A stretch of 64,000 nt of DNA. Origin: Nocardioides aquaticus. GTDB lineage: Bacteria; Actinomycetota; Actinomycetes; Propionibacteriales; Nocardioidaceae. Of this stretch, positions 60,772-64,000 are shown piece by piece. Both the position numbers and the translations under genes were made by a program. The notes under the pieces were generated by a model. It made no database searches and was not told the origin of the DNA. It saw only the letters and a list, made by a program, of their open reading frames with translations. Position 1 is the stretch's first letter. The number at the start of each line of letters is the position of its first letter. Location: the NCBI RefSeq assembly GCF_018459925.1, contig NZ_CP075371.1, positions 3,720,001 through 3,784,000 on the forward strand, read 5' to 3'.

Positions 60772-61848
60772 CTAGACGTTGAAGCGGAACTCCACCACGT
60801 CACCGTCGGCCATCACGTAGTCCTTGCCCTCCATGCGGACCTTCCCGGCCTCCTTGGCCTTGGCCATGGACCCGGCGGCCATCAGGTCGTCGAAGGAGAC
60901 GATCTCGGCCTTGATGAAGCCCTTCTGGAAGTCGGTGTGGATCACGCCGGCGGCCTCCGGGGCGGTGGCGTTGCGCCGGATCGTCCAGGCCCGCGACTCC
61001 TTGGGCCCCGCGGTCAGGTAGGTCTGCAGGCCGAGGGTGTCGAAGCCGACCCGGGCGAGCACGTCGAGACCGGGCTCGTCGACGCCCATCTCGGCGAGCA
61101 TCTCGCGAGCCTCGTCCTCGTCGCCGAGCTCGACCAGCTCCGCCTCGAACTTGGCGTCGAGGAAGATCGCCTCGGCCGGGGCGACCAGGTCGCGCATCTG
61201 CTGCTTGAGGTCCTCGTCGGCGAGCTCGTCGCCGTCGCAGTTGAAGACGTAGATGAACGGCTTGGCGGTCAGCAGGGACAGCTCGCGCAGGAGCGCGACG
61301 TCGAGGTCGGTGTCGATCACCGGCGTGCCCCGCTCGAGGTGGCCGACCGCCTCCTGCGCGACGGCGACGAGGGGTCCGAGCTCCTTCTTGCCCTTGGCCT
61401 CCTTCTCCATCCGCGGCAGCGCCTTCTCCAGCGTCTGCAGGTCGGCCAGGATCAGCTCGGTCTGGATGGTCGAGATGTCGCTGCCCGGGTCGACCTTGCC
61501 GTCGACGTGGGTGACGTCCTCGTCACGGAAGACGCGGGTCACCTGGCAGATCGCCGAGGACTCGCGGATGTGGGCGAGGAACTTGTTGCCCAGCCCCTCC
61601 CCCTGCGACGCGCCGGCCACGATCCCGGCGATGTCGACGAACTCCACCGTCGCCGGCAGGACCTTCGCGGAGCCGAAGACCTCCGCGAGCTGCGGCAGCC
61701 GCGCGTCGGGCACGGCCACGACACCGACGTTCGGCTCGATCGTCGCGAACGGGTAGTTCGCCGCGAGGACGTCGTTCTTGGTCAGGGCGTTGAAGAGGGT
61801 CGATTTGCCCGCGTTGGGAAGACCGACGATACCGATGGTGAGTGCCAC
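60772..61848 (-). CDS. ychF: redox-regulated ATPase YchF
   Basis: A 358-residue Obg-family P-loop protein. GLPNAGKSTLFNALT (G1, residues 7-21), NYPFATIEPNVGVV (G2), VDIAGIVAGASQGEGLGNKF (G3) and FNCDGDEL at the position of G4 are present. The G4 lacks NKxD, which is why YchF prefers ATP. A C-terminal TGS-like domain ends VMADGDVVEFRFNV. A universally conserved translation-associated protein. ATG start. Confidence 0.96.
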   Translation of the reverse strand: MALTIGIVGLPNAGKSTLFNALTKNDVLAANYPFATIEPNVGVVAVPDARLPQLAEVFGSAKVLPATVEFVDIAGIVAGASQGEGLGNKFLAHIRESSAICQVTRVFRDEDVTHVDGKVDPGSDISTIQTELILADLQTLEKALPRMEKEAKGKKELGPLVAVAQEAVGHLERGTPVIDTDLDVALLRELSLLTAKPFIYVFNCDGDELADEDLKQQMRDLVAPAEAIFLDAKFEAELVELGDEDEAREMLAEMGVDEPGLDVLARVGFDTLGLQTYLTAGPKESRAWTIRRNATAPEAAGVIHTDFQKGFIKAEIVSFDDLMAAGSMAKAKEAGKVRMEGKDYVMADGDVVEFRFNV

Positions 61849-61940
61849 GGGCGGGAACTCTACGGCGGTACGCCGCCCACCCCGAATCGTCTCCCGCCGG
61901 TACGCCCGCGGGCCGGTCGTCCACCGACCTCCTCAGTCCG

Positions 61941-61969
61941 TTGCCATTCGAACGCATGTTCGATAGCAT
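61941..61969 (+). promoter_or_regulatory. LexA SOS box within a promoter
   Basis: TCGAACGCATGTTCGA at 61948-61963 matches the actinobacterial LexA consensus TCGAAC-N4-GTTCGA perfectly. It is flanked by a TTGCCA (61941-61946) and a TAGCAT (61964-61969) with 17-base spacing, so the box sits between the -35 and -10 of the HNH gene. Confidence 0.82.
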
Positions 61970-61975
61970 GGCGTC

Positions 61976-63376
61976 ATGGAGATCGAGACCGACCGCGCCG
62001 GGTTCCCCGCCGTGCTGGCCGACCTCGACGACGACTGGCTGCTGGACCTGGCAGAGGAGTCCGAGGTGGCGAGCCGCGAGGCCGAGCGTCGACGTCTCCG
62101 GCTGACCGCGCACTGGTGCCGCCGGCGGGTGGTCGCCGCCGACCCCGACACCGGTGCGCCGAGCGGCGGCGACCCGGCGGAACGGTGGCGGCTGGACCCC
62201 GACGAGGCCGTGGGCGGGGACGGCTGCCCGGCTCTCGAGCCTTTCAGCGCCGAACCGCTCGGCACCGCGTTCTCGATGTCGACCTCCGCCGCCCTGCAGG
62301 TGATGCACGACGTGCAGGACCTCGTGCACCGGCTGCCGCTGGCGTGGGCCCGGGTCGAGTCGCTGGAGGTCCCGGCCTGGCGGGCCCGCCGGCTCGCCCA
62401 GGCCACCCACGGGCTCAACGCCGCCGCGGCTGCGGCCGTCGACCAGGCCGTCTCGCCGCGGCTGCACCGCATCGGCGCCGTGCTGATCGACCGCGCGGTG
62501 GGCCAGGCAGCCGCCGAGCACGACCCCGCCGCGCAGGCCGCGCGCGAGGAGCTGGCCCGGCGCGGGTGGGACGTCCGGGTCGGTCCCGAGGTCGGCCCCG
62601 GCGGGACCTACGACGGCTCCTCCTGGCTGGAGGCGCACGGCGACACCGACGACCTGAACCGGTTCTACGAGCTGGTCGGCGACGTCGCGGCCGACCTGGC
62701 TTCCGAGGCTCTAGGGGCTCCCGGGGCCGCCGGTCCCGCCACCACCGCGGCCGAGGACCTCGGGGTCCGCCGGGCCCGCGCCCTGGGCAGGATCACCGAC
62801 CTGGTCCGCGGCACGGTCCAGACCGGTGACCCGGCCGCACCCGTGACGACGACACCCCCGGCCCGGACCCGGCGCCGCGAGGCCCGCGTCTACGTCCACC
62901 TCGCGCCCGACCCGGACGACCCGCGCCCGCCCGCCGAGCAGGTCGCCGCCGTCGAGCGTCTGGGCGCGCTGACCCTGGCGCGGCTCGGGCCCTGGCTCCA
63001 GCACAGCGTCGTGACGGTCGTCGGGATCCTGGACCTCACTGCCACCAGCAGCGACCGGCCGGACCTGGTCACCGACGCCCACGACCCGTCGCCGCAGCTG
63101 CGCGAGCTGGTCGTGCTGCGCGACCGCCACTGCGTGTTCCCGTGGTGCACGGTCGACTCCCGCGACTGCGACCTCGACCACGTCACGCCGTACGTGCCTC
63201 CCGAGAAGGGTGGGCCACCCGGTCAGACCTGCCCCGAGGCCCTCGCCCCCCTCTGCCGGCGCCACCACCGGGTCAAGACCGCCCGGGCCTGGTCCTACCG
63301 CCGCGAGCGCGACGGCACCTACACCTGGACCGACCCCCACCACGGCACGCACCGCGTGGATCCCCGTGCCCGTTGA
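61976..63376 (+). CDS. DUF222/13E12-type HNH endonuclease-domain protein
   Basis: A 466-residue protein with an N-terminal DUF222-like helical region (residues about 20-330) and a C-terminal HNH domain. The HNH region has DRHCVFPWCTVDSRDCDLDH, then CPEALAPLCRRHHRVKTARA. The Cys pairs, DLDH and HHRxK are intact, so zinc binding and cleavage are plausible. These belong to the 13E12-repeat family, multicopy in mycobacteria, some with SOS boxes. The ATG is seven bases after the putative -10, so the message is nearly leaderless. Confidence 0.88.
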   Translation: MEIETDRAGFPAVLADLDDDWLLDLAEESEVASREAERRRLRLTAHWCRRRVVAADPDTGAPSGGDPAERWRLDPDEAVGGDGCPALEPFSAEPLGTAFSMSTSAALQVMHDVQDLVHRLPLAWARVESLEVPAWRARRLAQATHGLNAAAAAAVDQAVSPRLHRIGAVLIDRAVGQAAAEHDPAAQAAREELARRGWDVRVGPEVGPGGTYDGSSWLEAHGDTDDLNRFYELVGDVAADLASEALGAPGAAGPATTAAEDLGVRRARALGRITDLVRGTVQTGDPAAPVTTTPPARTRRREARVYVHLAPDPDDPRPPAEQVAAVERLGALTLARLGPWLQHSVVTVVGILDLTATSSDRPDLVTDAHDPSPQLRELVVLRDRHCVFPWCTVDSRDCDLDHVTPYVPPEKGGPPGQTCPEALAPLCRRHHRVKTARAWSYRRERDGTYTWTDPHHGTHRVDPRAR

Positions 63377-63398
63377 GGCACGCCCTAGGCTCTGGCCC

Positions 63399-64000
63399 GT
63401 GCGACTCGCCACCTGGAACGTGAACTCCCTGCGCTCCCGCATCGACCGCGTCGAGGCCTTCCTGGCCCGGCACGACGTCGACGTGCTGGCCCTGCAGGAG
63501 ACCAAGGGCCGCGAGGACCAGCTGCCGCTGATGGGGCTGCAGGCCCTCGGCTACGAGGTCGCCGTGGCCGGCACGAACCAGTGGAACGGCGTGGCCGTGA
63601 TCTCACGGGTCGGCCTCGACGACGTCGAGGTGGGCTTCCCCGAGATGCCCGCCTTCGGCGACCCGCCGGCCGCGGAGGCGCGCGCCCTGGGGGCGACCTG
63701 CGGCGGGGTGCGGGTCTGGTCGCTCTACGTGCCCAACGGGCGCAAGGTCGACGACCCGCACTACCACTACAAGCTGGACTGGCTGGCCCGCCTGCACGAC
63801 GCGGCCGGGTCGTGGCGTGACACCCCGACCGCCCTGGTCGGCGACTGGAACATCGCCCCGCAGGACGAGGACGTCTTCGACATCGCCGCGTTCGCCACCA
63901 GCACCCACGTGACACGGCCCGAGCGGGCCGCGTTCGAGGCGTTCCTGACCGACGGGTGGACCGACCTGGCCCGCCCGTACACCCCGGGACCCGAGCTCTA
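63399..64000 (+). CDS. exodeoxyribonuclease III, 5' part
   Basis: The first 200 codons of an exonuclease III/AP endonuclease; the gene runs off the right edge. RLATWNVNSLRSRIDRVEAF (Asn7), LALQETKG (Glu34), VWSLYVPNGRKVDDPHYHYK and ALVGDWNIAPQDEDVFD (Asp-Asn motif) are conserved. It repairs abasic sites. GTG start, 22 bp after the HNH gene; it may share the SOS promoter. The final catalytic His is outside the window. Confidence 0.9.
   Translation, partial: MRLATWNVNSLRSRIDRVEAFLARHDVDVLALQETKGREDQLPLMGLQALGYEVAVAGTNQWNGVAVISRVGLDDVEVGFPEMPAFGDPPAAEARALGATCGGVRVWSLYVPNGRKVDDPHYHYKLDWLARLHDAAGSWRDTPTALVGDWNIAPQDEDVFDIAAFATSTHVTRPERAAFEAFLTDGWTDLARPYTPGPEL

Noticed and set aside
1..64000. tRNA, rRNA, CRISPR arrays, insertion sequences or prophage
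   Set aside because: No cloverleaf-like sequence, regularly spaced repeats, transposase or phage structural gene was recognised by eye; a dedicated scan (tRNAscan-SE, a CRISPR finder) could still find something missed.

Overview
The window is a high-GC actinobacterial chromosome segment. Almost every third codon position is G or C, and GTG starts and four-base GTGA/ATGA gene overlaps are common. The content is typical of a mycothiol-producing, mycolate-free actinomycete of the Nocardioides/Propionibacteriales kind: mshB, a SigE/anti-sigma/HtrA locus, a type-2 IleS behind a T-box, DapC/D/E of the succinylase lysine route, a class E sortase, OhrR/Ohr, a WS/DGAT acyltransferase, and an HNH/DUF222 gene under a LexA box. 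The gene order partly follows the Mycobacterium tuberculosis Rv1170-Rv1224 neighbourhood. I see no rRNA, tRNA, CRISPR array, insertion sequence or prophage.

Layout. 1-6.5 kb: 5' part of pruA, a DUF6912 protein, a WS/DGAT acyltransferase, a lipoprotein/membrane-protein pair, an orphan CpaB-like/CpaE-like pair and a BldC-like HTH gene. 6.5-9.8 kb: envelope-stress locus (htrA, anti-sigma factor, sigE, divergent O-methyltransferase). 9.8-15.1 kb: pepA-DUF3117, an enoyl-CoA hydratase, and the dapE-LOG-DivIVA run. 15.1-22.4 kb: membrane protein, TetR regulator, SDR, VOC protein, then T-box-controlled ileS and a small P-loop kinase-like gene. 22.4-33.8 kb: a stand-alone LigD-type phosphoesterase, DinB protein, APH-like kinase, dapD, a cell-wall hydrolase-like protein, dapC-ferredoxin, a GNAT protein, a DUF389 protein, a VanW protein, mshB and NUDIX.

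33.8-44.7 kb: DMT transporter with an unrecognised partner, two paralogous Tyr/Asp-rich lipoproteins divergent from a two-component system, a thioesterase, a lytic transglycosylase, a 56-aa small protein, ohr/ohrR and a secreted hydrolase. 44.7-52.7 kb: a phytoene-desaturase-like oxidoreductase, a hybrid histidine kinase, a luciferase-like monooxygenase, and a class E sortase followed by an LPDTG surface protein. 52.7-60.2 kb: a catabolic cassette with a MetX-like hydrolase, a GAF/Fis regulator (frameshifted as given), a Baeyer-Villiger monooxygenase and dihydroxyacetone kinase DhaK-DhaL-DhaM. 60.2-64 kb: decayed remains of an MNT/HEPN toxin-antitoxin pair, ychF, the SOS-boxed HNH gene and the start of an exonuclease III gene.

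How the genes work together. The clearest functional groups are the SigE circuit (sigma, anti-sigma, protease), mycothiol/peroxide defence (mshB, ohr/ohrR), lysine/peptidoglycan precursor supply (dapC, dapD, dapE), and the ketone cassette. In the ketone cassette two near-identical 19-bp inverted repeats (GTGTCC-N7-GGACAC) precede the regulator/hydrolase divergon and the monooxygenase, so one regulator probably controls both. The least explained region is the lipoprotein pair beside the two-component system at 35.9-39.3 kb.
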